Part shown: positions 33,034 through 42,051 of the stretch, piece by piece
Position numbering within the stretch: position 1 is the stretch's first letter
How the letters are laid out: each line of letters starts with the position of its first letter
Source of the DNA: Microbacterium sp. HD4P20
GTDB taxonomy: Bacteria > Actinomycetota > Actinomycetes > Actinomycetales > Microbacteriaceae
Direction: 5' to 3'
Length of the DNA stretch: 64,000 bases
NCBI RefSeq assembly: GCF_019449275.2
Contig: NZ_JAHZQZ020000011.1
Location: forward strand, 310,001 to 374,000
Position numbers and translations under genes: made by a program
The notes under the pieces: model-generated
What the model was told of the DNA's origin: nothing
Databases searched by the model: none
Seen by the model: only the letters and a program-made list of their open reading frames with translations

Positions 33034-34023
33034 TCAGACGGCGGAGACCACCGCGTTGTCGAGCTCGTCCAGGTCGACGCCGGGGCGCTCGGCCTGGTTC
33101 GTCAGCAGCACGAACGCGATGCCGGCCGTGGGGTGCACCCAGAACTCCGTGCCGGCCCAGCCGCCGTGCCCGAACACGTCGCGGTCGATGAGGCCGGGGG
33201 CACGGTTGCGCAGATTGAGCGTGAAGCCCCAGTCCTGGCCCCGCTCAGCGACGTAGGGCTCGAAGCGCGGGATGTCGCCGGTCAACGGTCGTCGCATCAT
33301 GGCGAGGGTCGCCGGCTGCACGACGCCGCCCCTCTCGCCCTGACCGATGCGCAGCAGCGCCGATCCGAGCGTCAAGAGGTCCGCGGCCGTGCCGATCATG
33401 CCGGCGCCCGGATTGCGATGGGCTCCGAACCGGGCCATGTCGACACCCAGACGACCGGCATCGACGACGGCGTGAGGGACGGCCGTGGGGTCGAGGGTCA
33501 GGCCGGTCGCGCCGATCCCGCGAGACCACGCCTCGATGTCGGCATCCCATGCCGTTCCCGTCGCTTGGTGCACCAGCTCTGCGATGCCGGTGAACGCCAC
33601 GGTCGAGTAGCGCGAGGCGGTGCCCGCGGCGAAGTCTCGTCCAGGGGCCAGCAGCGCGTCGCGCAGCGAGCGAACCGGGTCCAGCGGCGGTTCGGGGATG
33701 CCCGCTGTGTGGCTCGCGAGATGCCGCAGCAGCACCACATCGTCGCGGCCGGCGCCGAACTCGGGCACGGCGCTCGCCAGCGGTGTCTGCAGCGTCAGGA
33801 GGCCGCGCTCGACCGCGCGTGCGGCGGTGATCCCGGTGAGCACCTTGGTGATCGAGAAGAGCCAGTACGGGTCGTCGGTGTGCGCGCGCCGCCCGTCGGT
33901 GGCGCCGAAGGCATCGAGCGCGACCGTGCCGTCGGCGGTCGCGACCCCGAGCACCGCCGTGGGCAGGCGGCCCGCCGCGACGTGCCGCCGCGCCCAGTCG
34001 AACGCGGCCCCGTACCCGCTCAT
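33034..34023 (-). CDS. Serine hydrolase of the class C beta-lactamase/esterase VIII fold
   Basis: This is a 329-residue cytoplasmic protein. The SxxK catalytic motif is Ser57-Ile-Thr-Lys60 (YWLFSITKVLTG). A tyrosine motif appears as RYSTVAFTGIAEL, and GHGGWAGTEFWVHP supplies the HxG-type motif. There is no signal peptide, so an antibiotic-resistance role is unlikely; family VIII carboxylesterases and D-aminopeptidases share this fold. The ATG overlaps the rhaB stop by 4 bp, making it the last gene of the rhamnose operon. An esterase acting on rhamnose-containing esters is plausible but inferred. Confidence 0.82.
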   Translation of the reverse strand: MSGYGAAFDWARRHVAAGRLPTAVLGVATADGTVALDAFGATDGRRAHTDDPYWLFSITKVLTGITAARAVERGLLTLQTPLASAVPEFGAGRDDVVLLRHLASHTAGIPEPPLDPVRSLRDALLAPGRDFAAGTASRYSTVAFTGIAELVHQATGTAWDADIEAWSRGIGATGLTLDPTAVPHAVVDAGRLGVDMARFGAHRNPGAGMIGTAADLLTLGSALLRIGQGERGGVVQPATLAMMRRPLTGDIPRFEPYVAERGQDWGFTLNLRNRAPGLIDRDVFGHGGWAGTEFWVHPTAGIAFVLLTNQAERPGVDLDELDNAVVSAV

Positions 34024-35462
34024 GCGCGGGCGTGGGGCTCGTACCGGACGGGAGACGTGGATGCCGCGACCACGCGTCGCAGGTCCTCCAGGGTCGCGTC
34101 GGGGCCGAACCAGCCGTGCGCGCGCGCTTGTACGAGCACATTGCCGAGCGCGGTCGCCTCGACCGGGCCGGCTAGCACCGGAAGCCCCGAGCGGTCGGCG
34201 ATCGCCTGGCACAGCAGGCGGTTCAGGGCCCCGCCGCCGACGACGTGGATGACGTCGATATCGCGGCCGGTGAGCCGTGCCGCCGTGGCGACGGCGTCGG
34301 CGAACGCCTGAGCGATGCTCTCGACGATCGTGCGCGCGAACGTCTCGCGTGAGCCGGGCACCGCGCCGCCGGACTGCTCGATGACAGCCGCGATCCGCGC
34401 CGGCATGTCGCCGGGCGACGACAGGCGCGGGTCGTTGGCGTCGAACAGCGGCACGTCGGGAGCGACTGCTGCCGCGGCATCCAGGAGGCCCGGAAGGTCG
34501 ATGGGCGCGCCGTCCTCGGCCTCCCACGTGCGCACCGATTCGCTCAGCAGCCACAGGCCCGTCACGTTGTGCAGAAAGCGGACCCGGCCGTCGACGCCGC
34601 CCTCGTTGGTGAAGTTCGCCTCGCGGGCCGCGTCGGTCACGACCGGCTCATCGAGCTCGACGCCGACCAGGCCCCACGTGCCGCACGAGATGTACGCCGC
34701 GTGCGGCGTACTCAACGGCACGGCGACCACTGCCGAAGCGGTGTCGTGCGAGCCGACGGCGATCACCTCGAGCGGGGCACCGATGCGCTCCCGGGCTTCG
34801 CCGCGCAGTGCGCCGAGCCGTTCGCCCGGATCGACGAGCGGTGGAAGGGCGGATGCCGGCACGCCCAGGCGTGTGGCGAGCTCCGCGTCCCATCGGCCGC
34901 TGGCCACATCGACCAGGCCGGTGGTCGACGCGTTCGTGCGCTCGGCCACGCGAGCGCCGGTGAGAAGGAACGCCACGAGGTCGGGGATGAGCAGGGCGAT
35001 CTCGGCATCCGCCAGACGCCGGTCGACGGCGTACTGGTACAGCGTGTTGAACGGCAGGAACTGCAGCCCGTTGCGACGGTAGAGCTCGTGGAACGGCACC
35101 TTCGAGTGCACCGCCTCGACGCCCCGCGCGGTGCGGTCGTCGCGGTAGTGGAACGGCTCGCCGAGCAGCTCGTCGCCGTGCACGAGGCCGTAGTCCACGG
35201 CCCACGAATCGATGCCGACGCTCGCGATCCCGGGTTCCCGGCGCACCGCCTCGGCGAGTCCGTCGACGATGTGCCGGTACAGCGCCGTGAAGTCCCAGTG
35301 CAGCCCTTCGGGCCCGGCCACCGGACCGTTCGGGAATCGCGCGACCTGCTCGAGCCGCAGCATCCCGTCGTCCACATAGCCGAGCATCACGCGCCCACTC
35401 GTCGCACCGAGGTCGACCGCCGCGACCACCCCGCCCGCTCGCGCCGTGCTACTCATGCGCAT
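34020..35462 (-). CDS. rhaB: Rhamnulokinase
   Basis: This is an FGGY-family sugar kinase, 480 residues (EC 2.7.1.5), that phosphorylates L-rhamnulose to L-rhamnulose 1-phosphate. Family segments are the N-terminal VAAVDLGATSGRVMLG, SVGIDSWAVDYGLV, RNGLQFLPFNTLYQ (rhamnulokinase-like), VGSHDTASAVVAVPL, AYISCGTWGLVGVE and the ADP-binding IHVVGGGALNRLLCQ. The start may be ATG 35462 or 35456, two codons apart. It follows the aldolase gene after 163 bp and overlaps the serine hydrolase. That gap is larger than the others in the operon. Confidence 0.93.
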   Translation of the reverse strand: MRMSSTARAGGVVAAVDLGATSGRVMLGYVDDGMLRLEQVARFPNGPVAGPEGLHWDFTALYRHIVDGLAEAVRREPGIASVGIDSWAVDYGLVHGDELLGEPFHYRDDRTARGVEAVHSKVPFHELYRRNGLQFLPFNTLYQYAVDRRLADAEIALLIPDLVAFLLTGARVAERTNASTTGLVDVASGRWDAELATRLGVPASALPPLVDPGERLGALRGEARERIGAPLEVIAVGSHDTASAVVAVPLSTPHAAYISCGTWGLVGVELDEPVVTDAAREANFTNEGGVDGRVRFLHNVTGLWLLSESVRTWEAEDGAPIDLPGLLDAAAAVAPDVPLFDANDPRLSSPGDMPARIAAVIEQSGGAVPGSRETFARTIVESIAQAFADAVATAARLTGRDIDVIHVVGGGALNRLLCQAIADRSGLPVLAGPVEATALGNVLVQARAHGWFGPDATLEDLRRVVAASTSPVRYEPHARA

Positions 35463-35625
35463 CCGCCCGACCCGACTCTCCCCGTCGAAACCGTGCGGTG
35501 TCGCCGAGACATCACGCTGGTGACGCGAACGACATGCGGTCTCGGCGAGCACGTGCGGTCTCGACGCAGGGGAGCGGATGTCGAGTGCTCGACCACCTCG
35601 CGAGCTGCACGGCCGGGTGACACGG

Positions 35626-37662
35626 TCATCGCAGGAACGCGGCCGCGACGCCGGAGTCGACGGGGATGTGCAGGCCGGTTGTGCGCGAGAGCTCGGGGCC
35701 GGTGAGCACGTACACCGCGTCGGCGACGTTCTCGGGCACGACCTCGCGCTTGAGGATGGTGCGGTTGGCGTAGAACTGGCCGAGGTCCTCTTCCTTGACG
35801 CCGTAGGTCGCGGCGCGGTTGGCGCCCCAGCCGGAGGCGAAGATGCCCGAGCCGCGCACGACGCCGTCGGGGTTGATGCCGTTCACGCGCACGCCGTGCT
35901 CGCCGAGCTCGACCGCGAGCAGACGCACCTGGTGGGCCTGGTCGGCCTTGGTCGCCGAGTACGCGATGTTGTTCGGGCCCGCGAAGACGGAGTTCTTCGA
36001 CGAGATGTAGACGACGTCGCCGCCCATGCCCTGCTCGATGAGCGCCTTCGCGGCGGCCTTCGCCACCAGGAACGAGCCCTTCGCCATGACGTCGTGCTGC
36101 AGGTCCCAGTCCTTCTCGGTGGTCTCCAGCAGCGGCTTCGACAGCGACAGCCCGGCGTTGTTGACGACGAGGTCGATGCCTCCGAACGCAAGCACCGTGG
36201 CATCGATCGCGGCCTGCACGCCCGCGGCGTCGGCGACGTTCGCGGCGACGCCGATCGCGACATCCGTGCCGCCGAGCTCTGCCGCGGCGGCCTGCGCCTT
36301 CTCGAGGTCGAGGTCGGCGACGACCACGCACGCGCCCTCGGCGGCGAGGCGCGTCGCGATGGCCTTGCCGATTCCGGATGCCGCGCCCGTGACGAACGCG
36401 ATGCGGCCCTGGTGTGACTTCGCCTTGGGCATGCGCTGCAGCTTCGCCTCTTCGAGTGCCCAGTACTCGATGCGGAACTTCTCGGCGTCCGAGATGGGGG
36501 AGTAGGTCGACAGGGCTTCGGCGCCGCGCATGACGTTGATCGCGTTGACGTAGAACTCGCCGGCGACGCGCGCGGTCTGCTTGTTGGCGCCGTACGAGAA
36601 CATGCCGACGCCCGGCACGAGGACGATGAGCGGGTCGGCGCCGCGGATCGCCGGGCTGTCGGCGGTCGCGTGGGCGTCGTAGTAGGCCTGGTAGTCGGCG
36701 CGGTACTGCTCGTGCAGCTCCTTCAAGCGGGCGACGGATGCCTCGACGGTGGCGTCGGCGGCAAGGTCGAGGATCAGCGGCTTGACCTTGGTGCGCAGGA
36801 AGTGGTCGGGGCAGCTCGTGCCGAGCTCGGCGAGCGCGGGCGCCTTCTCGGAAGCGAGGAAGTCCAGCACCTCGGGCGCGTCGGTGAAGTGGCCGACCAT
36901 CGGCTTGTCGGTCGATGCGAGACCACGGATGGTCGGAGCGAGGGCGGCCGCCTTCGCGCGACGCTCCGCCTCGGGGAGGGCTTCGAAGCCGGCGCGCACG
37001 CCGCCGAACGGGTCGGCCTTGCCATTGGCGGCGATGAACGCGGCAGCGGTCTCGATGATCCACAGCGAGTTGCGCTCGGACTCCTCGGACGTGTCGCCCC
37101 ACGCGGTGATGCCGTGACCGCCCAGGATGCAGCCGATCGCCTGCGGGTTCTGCGCCTTGATCTCGGCGATGTCCAGGCCCAGCTGGAAGCCCGGCCGACG
37201 CCACGGCACCCACACGACCTTGTCGCCGAAGATGGTGCCGGTGAGCTCCTCGCCATCGGCGGAGGTCGCGATCGCGATGCCGGAGTCGGGGTGCAGGTGG
37301 TCGACGTGCGCGGCATCGACGAGGCCGTGCATCGCCGTGTCGATCGAGGGGGCTGCGCCGCCCTTGCCGTGCAGGCAGTAGTCGAACGCGGCGACCATCT
37401 CATCTTCCCGCTCGAGGCCCGGGTAGACGTCGACGAGAGCGCGCATGCGGTCCAGACGCAGCACCGCGAGGCCCTGCGGCTTGAGGGTGCCGAGGTCGCC
37501 GCCCGAGCCCTTGACCCACAGCAGCTCGACGGGTTCGCCCGTGACGGGATCGGTGTCGGTGCCCTTGGCGGAGGTGTTGCCGCCGGCGTAGTTGGTGTTC
37601 TTGGGGTCGGCGCCGAGGCGGTTCGACCGCGCGATCAGGTCCGAGACGGCCTGGTTGCTCAT
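35626..37662 (-). CDS. rhaD: Bifunctional rhamnulose-1-phosphate aldolase / lactaldehyde dehydrogenase
   Basis: This is a 678-residue fusion. An N-terminal class II aldolase domain (1-400; zinc ligands in HVDHLHPDSGIA and GGHGITAWGD) splits rhamnulose 1-phosphate into DHAP and L-lactaldehyde. A C-terminal short-chain dehydrogenase (about 420-678; AFVTGAASGIGKAIA, VVNNAGLS, catalytic Tyr-x-x-x-Lys in AYSATKADQ) then oxidises lactaldehyde, most likely to lactate. This aldolase-SDR fusion is also called RhaE/RhaEW in other bacteria. The start at 37662 overlaps the esterase stop (ATGA), and the longer upstream frame is a shadow. Confidence 0.94.
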   Translation of the reverse strand: MSNQAVSDLIARSNRLGADPKNTNYAGGNTSAKGTDTDPVTGEPVELLWVKGSGGDLGTLKPQGLAVLRLDRMRALVDVYPGLEREDEMVAAFDYCLHGKGGAAPSIDTAMHGLVDAAHVDHLHPDSGIAIATSADGEELTGTIFGDKVVWVPWRRPGFQLGLDIAEIKAQNPQAIGCILGGHGITAWGDTSEESERNSLWIIETAAAFIAANGKADPFGGVRAGFEALPEAERRAKAAALAPTIRGLASTDKPMVGHFTDAPEVLDFLASEKAPALAELGTSCPDHFLRTKVKPLILDLAADATVEASVARLKELHEQYRADYQAYYDAHATADSPAIRGADPLIVLVPGVGMFSYGANKQTARVAGEFYVNAINVMRGAEALSTYSPISDAEKFRIEYWALEEAKLQRMPKAKSHQGRIAFVTGAASGIGKAIATRLAAEGACVVVADLDLEKAQAAAAELGGTDVAIGVAANVADAAGVQAAIDATVLAFGGIDLVVNNAGLSLSKPLLETTEKDWDLQHDVMAKGSFLVAKAAAKALIEQGMGGDVVYISSKNSVFAGPNNIAYSATKADQAHQVRLLAVELGEHGVRVNGINPDGVVRGSGIFASGWGANRAATYGVKEEDLGQFYANRTILKREVVPENVADAVYVLTGPELSRTTGLHIPVDSGVAAAFLR

Positions 37663-38546
37663 GGTGTGATTCCTTCGGGGTTCGCAGAGGCGAGGACAGG
37701 TGACGATGAAGAGAGAGCGAGTGTGCTCAGGCGGGCGGCGAAGCGGTCGATGGTGACGGATGCCGCGGGCTCGTGCGGCCGGTTGAGGTGACCGTGCTCG
37801 GTGCCCAGCTCGGTCACCGCCTCGACCGGGCGGCCGGCGGCGCGCAGCGTCGCGGCGAACGCCTCGCCCGAGACGCGGAGTTCGTCGGCCTCGCCGTTCA
37901 CGATGAGTGTCGGCGGGAACTGCACCAGGTCGACGGGGCGCGCCCGGCCGGGCACGGCACCCAGGGGCGCGTGCTCCACAGAGCCGCCGAGATAGTTCTC
38001 GTACATGCCCCGGACCGCGTCGGGACCGAAGCGGTCGGCGGCGGGATCCGCGTCGAGCAGCGCGCGCAGCTCGGCGCCGGGCGGCGGCTGCACGGCGAGC
38101 AGGGTCGGGTAAGCAAGCACCACGAGGGCGGGAAGCGGGGAGAAGCGGCGCTCGATCAGCCGGATCGTCGCCCCGGCAGCGAGATTGCCGCCGGCACTTG
38201 TTCCGCCCAGCGCCAGGCGGTTCCGGTCGATGCGCAGGCGGTCTGCGTTCTCGAGCGTCCACGACCACGCCGCGAGCATGTCGTCGGATGCCGCAGGGTA
38301 GTGGTGTCCGGCGCGTGCCGGGATCGCGGCATCCCACCCCTCCGGAACCGGCGCGAGCCGGTAGTCGACCGAGACGACCGTCGTGCCTCGGGCGGCGAGC
38401 TGACGGGCGACCCAATCGGACTCGGGCATGTCGATGTCGCCGAACGCGAAGGCGCCGCCGTGCGCCCACACCAGACCGGCGCCGTGAGGCTCCCGGGCGG
38501 GGTAGACGCGCACGAGGCCGTCGGCGGCGGTGTACGGCTCACTCAT
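37659..38546 (-). CDS. Alpha/beta hydrolase (HSL-type acetyl esterase)
   Basis: This is a 295-residue cytoplasmic esterase. The HGG oxyanion motif (VWAHGGAFAFGD, near 28-39), the nucleophile elbow GGTSAGGNLA, the acid in NGEADELRVSGEAF and the histidine in GTEHGHLNRPHE make a complete hormone-sensitive-lipase-type catalytic set. The start at 38546 was chosen over a longer frame on family length. It is embedded between rhaI and the aldolase gene with a 4-bp overlap to the latter. A role in removing acetyl or similar groups from imported rhamnose-containing sugars is inferred from the operon. Confidence 0.87.
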   Translation of the reverse strand: MSEPYTAADGLVRVYPAREPHGAGLVWAHGGAFAFGDIDMPESDWVARQLAARGTTVVSVDYRLAPVPEGWDAAIPARAGHHYPAASDDMLAAWSWTLENADRLRIDRNRLALGGTSAGGNLAAGATIRLIERRFSPLPALVVLAYPTLLAVQPPPGAELRALLDADPAADRFGPDAVRGMYENYLGGSVEHAPLGAVPGRARPVDLVQFPPTLIVNGEADELRVSGEAFAATLRAAGRPVEAVTELGTEHGHLNRPHEPAASVTIDRFAARLSTLALSSSSPVLASANPEGITP

Positions 38547-38582
38547 GTGTCGGTCCTTCGTCGGAGCGTGGTGGAGGTGGTG

Positions 38583-38621
38583 CACCGGGGACACGAGGAT
38601 CGGCATCCCGCGCCCCCGGTG
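38583..38621 (-). other. Inverted repeat between rhaI and the esterase gene
   Basis: CACCGGGG (38583-38590) and CCCCGGTG (38614-38621) flank a 23-base loop in the 87-bp gap inside the rhamnose operon. It may form a processing or attenuation hairpin. Support is only the 8-bp perfect stem. Confidence 0.35.
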
Positions 38622-38633
38622 GGTCTTGTGCGC

Positions 38634-39800
38634 TTAGGCGCCCCAGCCGGCCTGCGTGCCGCCGACGCGGTCGGCGGCGATGCGGGACTGGTAGCCGGAT
38701 GCCGCGTACGCGGCCATCGGGTCGGCCGGGAGCCCGCGCGACTCGCGCCACTGGGCCAGAGCCGGGCGCACGTCGGTGTAGAAGGCGTCCATGAGCACGG
38801 CGTTGGCGGCGAGCACGTCGTTCGCCTGCTGGGCTGCAGCGAGGGCTTCGCGGTCGACCAGGAGCGCACGTGCGGTCATCTCCTGCACATTGAGCACGGA
38901 GCGGATCTGACCCGGGATCTTGTCTTCGATGTTGTGGCACTGGTCGAGCATGAACGCCACGTCGGGGTTGTTCAGCCCGCCCCCGCGGATCACCTCGAAG
39001 ATGATCCGGAACAGCTGGAAGGGGTCGGCCGCGCCCACGATGAGGTCGTCGTCGGCGTAGAAGCGCGAGTTGAAGTCGAACGAGCCGAGCTTTCCGAGAC
39101 GCAGCAGCTGCATCACGATGAACTCGATGTTGGTGCCCGGTGCGTGGTGGCCGGTGTCGAGGCATACCATGGCGCGCTCGCCGAGGGCAGCGACCTGGGC
39201 GTACGAGGTGCCCCAGTCCGGAACATCCGTGTGGTAGAAGGCCGGCTCGAAGAACTTGTACTCGAGCACGAGGCGCTGCTCGCCCTCCAGTCGCGCGTAG
39301 ATCTGCTGCAGCGAGTCGGCGAGGCGGTCCTGGCGGGCGCGCATGTCGTTCTGGCCCGGGTAGTTCGAGCCCTCGGCCAGCCAGATCTTCAGATCGCGCG
39401 AGCCCGTGGCGCCCATGATGTCGATGCACTCGAAGTGGTGGTCGATCGCCTTCTGGCGGATGCGGTCGTCGGCGTGGGTGAGCGCGCCGAACTTGTAGTC
39501 CTCGTCCTGGAACGTGTTCGAGTTGATCGTGCCGAGGGCGACGCCGTGGTCTTCGGCGTGGCGGCGCAGGTCGTCGTAGGAGTCGACCTTGTCCCACGGG
39601 ATGTGCAGGGCGACGCTCGGCGCGAGAGCCGTGTGCTTGTTGACCTGGGCCGCGTCGGCGATCTTCTCGAAAGGGTCGCGCGGCGTGCCGGGCGTGGTGA
39701 ACACGCGGAACCGCGTGCCGGAGTTGCCGAACGCCCAGCTGGGAAGCTCGATGCCCTGGCCTTCGAGCTGGCTGAGGATCTCGGGAGACAGCGTCGTCAT
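38634..39800 (-). CDS. rhaI: L-rhamnose isomerase, RhaI type
   Basis: This is a 388-residue TIM-barrel isomerase converting L-rhamnose to L-rhamnulose, the Rhizobium/Pseudomonas type rather than E. coli RhaA. Visible landmarks are LEYKFFEPAFYHTDVPDWG, MVCLDTGHHAPGTNIEFIV and LGSFDFNSRFYADDDLIVG, which carry metal-binding Glu, Asp and His residues; DQCHNIEDKIPG closes the barrel. The ATG at 39800 overlaps the rhaM stop by 4 bp. An upstream in-frame extension overlaps rhaM and is rejected. Confidence 0.94.
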   Translation of the reverse strand: MTTLSPEILSQLEGQGIELPSWAFGNSGTRFRVFTTPGTPRDPFEKIADAAQVNKHTALAPSVALHIPWDKVDSYDDLRRHAEDHGVALGTINSNTFQDEDYKFGALTHADDRIRQKAIDHHFECIDIMGATGSRDLKIWLAEGSNYPGQNDMRARQDRLADSLQQIYARLEGEQRLVLEYKFFEPAFYHTDVPDWGTSYAQVAALGERAMVCLDTGHHAPGTNIEFIVMQLLRLGKLGSFDFNSRFYADDDLIVGAADPFQLFRIIFEVIRGGGLNNPDVAFMLDQCHNIEDKIPGQIRSVLNVQEMTARALLVDREALAAAQQANDVLAANAVLMDAFYTDVRPALAQWRESRGLPADPMAAYAASGYQSRIAADRVGGTQAGWGA

Positions 39801-40186
39801 GATGTGGTGCTCTCTTCGTGTGGGGCGCGCGCCGCGGCTGCGGTGAGCTGGTCGTCGAGGTGGAAGATCTCGGTGAAGGGAGTGGCCGCCTGATCCGGCC
39901 GGCCCTCGAGGCCGACGAAGAAGCGGCCCATCTCGGCCTCCCACCGGGCGGCGACGGGAGATGCTGCGAGGTAGGCCTGCGCCGCCTCGTCGTCGTCGGT
40001 CTCGTAGTAACCGATCAGGCGGCCGTCGTCGCCGAGGAAGAGCGAGTAGTTGCGACGGCCCGCCGCCGCGATCTCAGCGAGCATCTCCGGCCATACCGGC
40101 GTGTGTCGTGCAATGTACTCGTCGAGCAGCTCCGGCTTGACCTGCAGCTCGAAGCACACACGCGTCGTCGCGGTGGTGCTGGTCAT
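39797..40186 (-). CDS. rhaM: L-rhamnose mutarotase
   Basis: This is a 129-residue dimeric alpha-beta barrel protein that interconverts rhamnose anomers. It has the typical RVCFELQVKPELLDEYIARH beginning, TPVWPEMLAEIAAAGRRNYS with the catalytic-region His and Tyr, IGYYETDD, and the WEAEMGRFF ending. The last 35 residues form a longer tail than in E. coli RhaM (104 residues). It is the first gene of the rhamnose operon, 40 bp downstream of the operator. AAGGAGCG precedes the start. Confidence 0.93.
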   Translation of the reverse strand: MTSTTATTRVCFELQVKPELLDEYIARHTPVWPEMLAEIAAAGRRNYSLFLGDDGRLIGYYETDDDEAAQAYLAASPVAARWEAEMGRFFVGLEGRPDQAATPFTEIFHLDDQLTAAAARAPHEESTTS

Positions 40187-40226
40187 GACATGCGCTCCTT
40201 CGGGCAGGCGCTCGGGCGAACGCCTA

Positions 40227-40244
40227 TGAATCGTTTCAACGATA
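40227..40244 (-). promoter_or_regulatory. Operator and -10 of the rhamnose catabolic operon
   Basis: On the minus strand a -10 TATCGT (40244-40239) is followed directly by TGAAACGATTCA (40238-40227). The predicted start falls in the operator. Related dyads are found at 44467-44480 (importer) and 44576-44597 (GH78). Confidence 0.68.
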
Positions 40245-40317
40245 GATGATGGGCGGCGCTCCTGCAAGCCGGGAACTCGGTAGGGTGTGGCGCGGAGCCG
40301 CAGGCGAGGGAGCATTC

Positions 40318-41127
40318 GTGGAGCAGCAGGAGCGGGCACTGGCCGCCTATCTCGATTCGGTGCGAGACGACCCCGGCGTGCTCGCCGTGATCGTCGTCGG
40401 CTCGGTCGCTCAGGGTCGCGAGCGCGAGGACTCCGACATCGACGTCTACCTCGTCGTGAGGGAGGACCGCTTCGCCGCCGAGACCGCCGCCGGACGGTTC
40501 GCGTGGATCGAGCGGTACGGCCTGGACTACCCCGGCTCGTACATCGACATCAAGCTCGCGAGCCCGTCCTACCTCGCCGCCGCGGCGGAGAGCGCCGACG
40601 ATCCCACGCGCGCGTCGTTCCTCGGCGCCCGGATCGCGTGGCGGGCGGAGGGTCCGGCGGCCTCGGCGGGCGCGCTGCCGGACCTCGAGGAGACGATCGA
40701 GCGCATCACGGTGCTGCCCGACGACGTGTGGGACGGGCGGGTGCGGTCGTACCTGTCGCAGGCCCGTCTGTACGGCGGGTACTTCCTGCGCCAGGCCCTC
40801 GAGCGGGGCGACGAGTTCCTCCGCCGCCACGCGGCACTGCACCTGGCGCTCGCCGCTGCGCGGGCCGCTCTCGCCGCGGCGCACGTCATGCTCCCGGGCC
40901 CGAAGTACATCTCCCAGCTCGTGACCACCGTTCCCACGCCCGACGGGTTCGTCGGGGTGTGGGAACGGGTCGTGACGGATCCCGATGCGGATGCGGCGAA
41001 CGCACTGCTCGGCATCCTGTTCGACTGGCTGGGCGGAGATCTCGATCAGGACGAGACGCTGTCGATCTTCATCCGCGACAACGAGCTGGCCTGGCTCCGC
41101 GGGACAGTGCCCGCGGAGTACTGGTGA
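40318..41127 (+). CDS. Nucleotidyltransferase domain protein
   Basis: This is a 269-residue protein with an N-terminal NTP_transf_2 (MNT-like) fold. VVGSVAQGREREDSDIDVYL contains the GS...DSDID active-site pattern, and DIKLASPSY carries the third acidic residue. The remaining helical region may be a HEPN-like or aminoglycoside-nucleotidyltransferase-like domain. I chose GTG 40318 because GAGGGAG lies five bases upstream; the longer frame from 40246 would overlap the rhamnose promoter. It is divergent from the rhamnose operon. Substrate is unknown; antibiotic modification is possible but not shown. Confidence 0.78.
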   Translation: MEQQERALAAYLDSVRDDPGVLAVIVVGSVAQGREREDSDIDVYLVVREDRFAAETAAGRFAWIERYGLDYPGSYIDIKLASPSYLAAAAESADDPTRASFLGARIAWRAEGPAASAGALPDLEETIERITVLPDDVWDGRVRSYLSQARLYGGYFLRQALERGDEFLRRHAALHLALAAARAALAAAHVMLPGPKYISQLVTTVPTPDGFVGVWERVVTDPDADAANALLGILFDWLGGDLDQDETLSIFIRDNELAWLRGTVPAEYW

Positions 41128-41142
41128 TGCCGGTCGCACCCC

Positions 41143-42051
41143 TCACCCCTTGACCGCTCCGCTGGTCATGCCGGCGACGATCTGGCGGTTGAAGAAGATG
41201 TACATCACGAGCGGCGGGATCGTGATGAGCAGGATGTCCATGAACAGCAGGTTCCACTGGCTCGCCGCCTGGCTCTGGAAGTTGTAGAGCGTCAGCTGGA
41301 CCGTGGCGTTGGCGTCGCCCGGCAGGAAGTACAGGGGGTTCGTGAAGTCGTTGAACACCGCGACCGCCTGCACCACGATGACCGTGACGACGACGGGCCG
41401 CAGCAGCGGAAGTACCACCGTGAAGAAGAGCCGGATGGGACCCGCGCCGTCGATGACCGCCGCCTCGTCGAGCTCCTTCGGGATCGTCGAGACGAAGGCC
41501 CGGAAGAGCAGGATGCAGAACGACAGCCCGAAGGTGGCCTCGATCAGGATCATGCCCGGCATCGTCTTGAAGATCCCGAGCGACTGCATGACCCAGATCG
41601 TCGGCACGACTGCCGGGGGAACGATGAGACCGGCGAAGACGAAGAGATTGATGACGTGGTTCCAGCGCGACCTGCGACGCTGCAGCACATAGCCGACCAT
41701 CGCCGCGAAGACCACCATGATCGCCACCGAGACGACGGTCAGGATCGTGCTGTTGACGAAGGCGCGAAGGATGATGAAGTCGCGGGTCTGCAGCACCGCC
41801 AGGAAGTTCTCCCAGAGGTACCAGCCCTGCTGGGGCAGGGAGAACTCGAAGAGCGATGCCTCCTGCTCGTTCTTGGCCGCCATGACGAAGATGAACGCGA
41901 ACGGCACGATGAACACGACGATCGAGGCCAGGATCGCGATGATGCCCAAGAAGTACTTGCGCATGAAGCGTTTGAACGTGAGCGGCCGGCGATCCTGGCG
42001 GATCTTCGAGGGCTTGCTGCCGGCGGTGGTGAGGGTGCGCGTGAGAGTCAT
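41143..42051 (-). CDS. Sugar ABC transporter permease, MalG type (rhamnoside importer)
   Basis: This is a 302-residue permease. Transmembrane helices begin at FLGIIAILASIVVFIVPFAF (about 34-54). The EAA loop is DEAAVIDGAGPIRLFFTVVL, and the C-terminal end is VAGMTSGAVKG. The ATG at 42051 overlaps the MalF stop by 4 bp (ATGA). It is the last gene of the binding protein-MalF-MalG operon. Rhamnose-containing oligosaccharides are the likely cargo because operators and neighbours are shared with GH78 and rha genes. Confidence 0.93.
   Translation of the reverse strand: MTLTRTLTTAGSKPSKIRQDRRPLTFKRFMRKYFLGIIAILASIVVFIVPFAFIFVMAAKNEQEASLFEFSLPQQGWYLWENFLAVLQTRDFIILRAFVNSTILTVVSVAIMVVFAAMVGYVLQRRRSRWNHVINLFVFAGLIVPPAVVPTIWVMQSLGIFKTMPGMILIEATFGLSFCILLFRAFVSTIPKELDEAAVIDGAGPIRLFFTVVLPLLRPVVVTVIVVQAVAVFNDFTNPLYFLPGDANATVQLTLYNFQSQAASQWNLLFMDILLITIPPLVMYIFFNRQIVAGMTSGAVKG

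Noticed and set aside
33034..34023. Beta-lactamase giving antibiotic resistance
   Set aside because: It has no signal peptide, lies inside a sugar operon with translational coupling, and the SxxK fold is shared with esterases.
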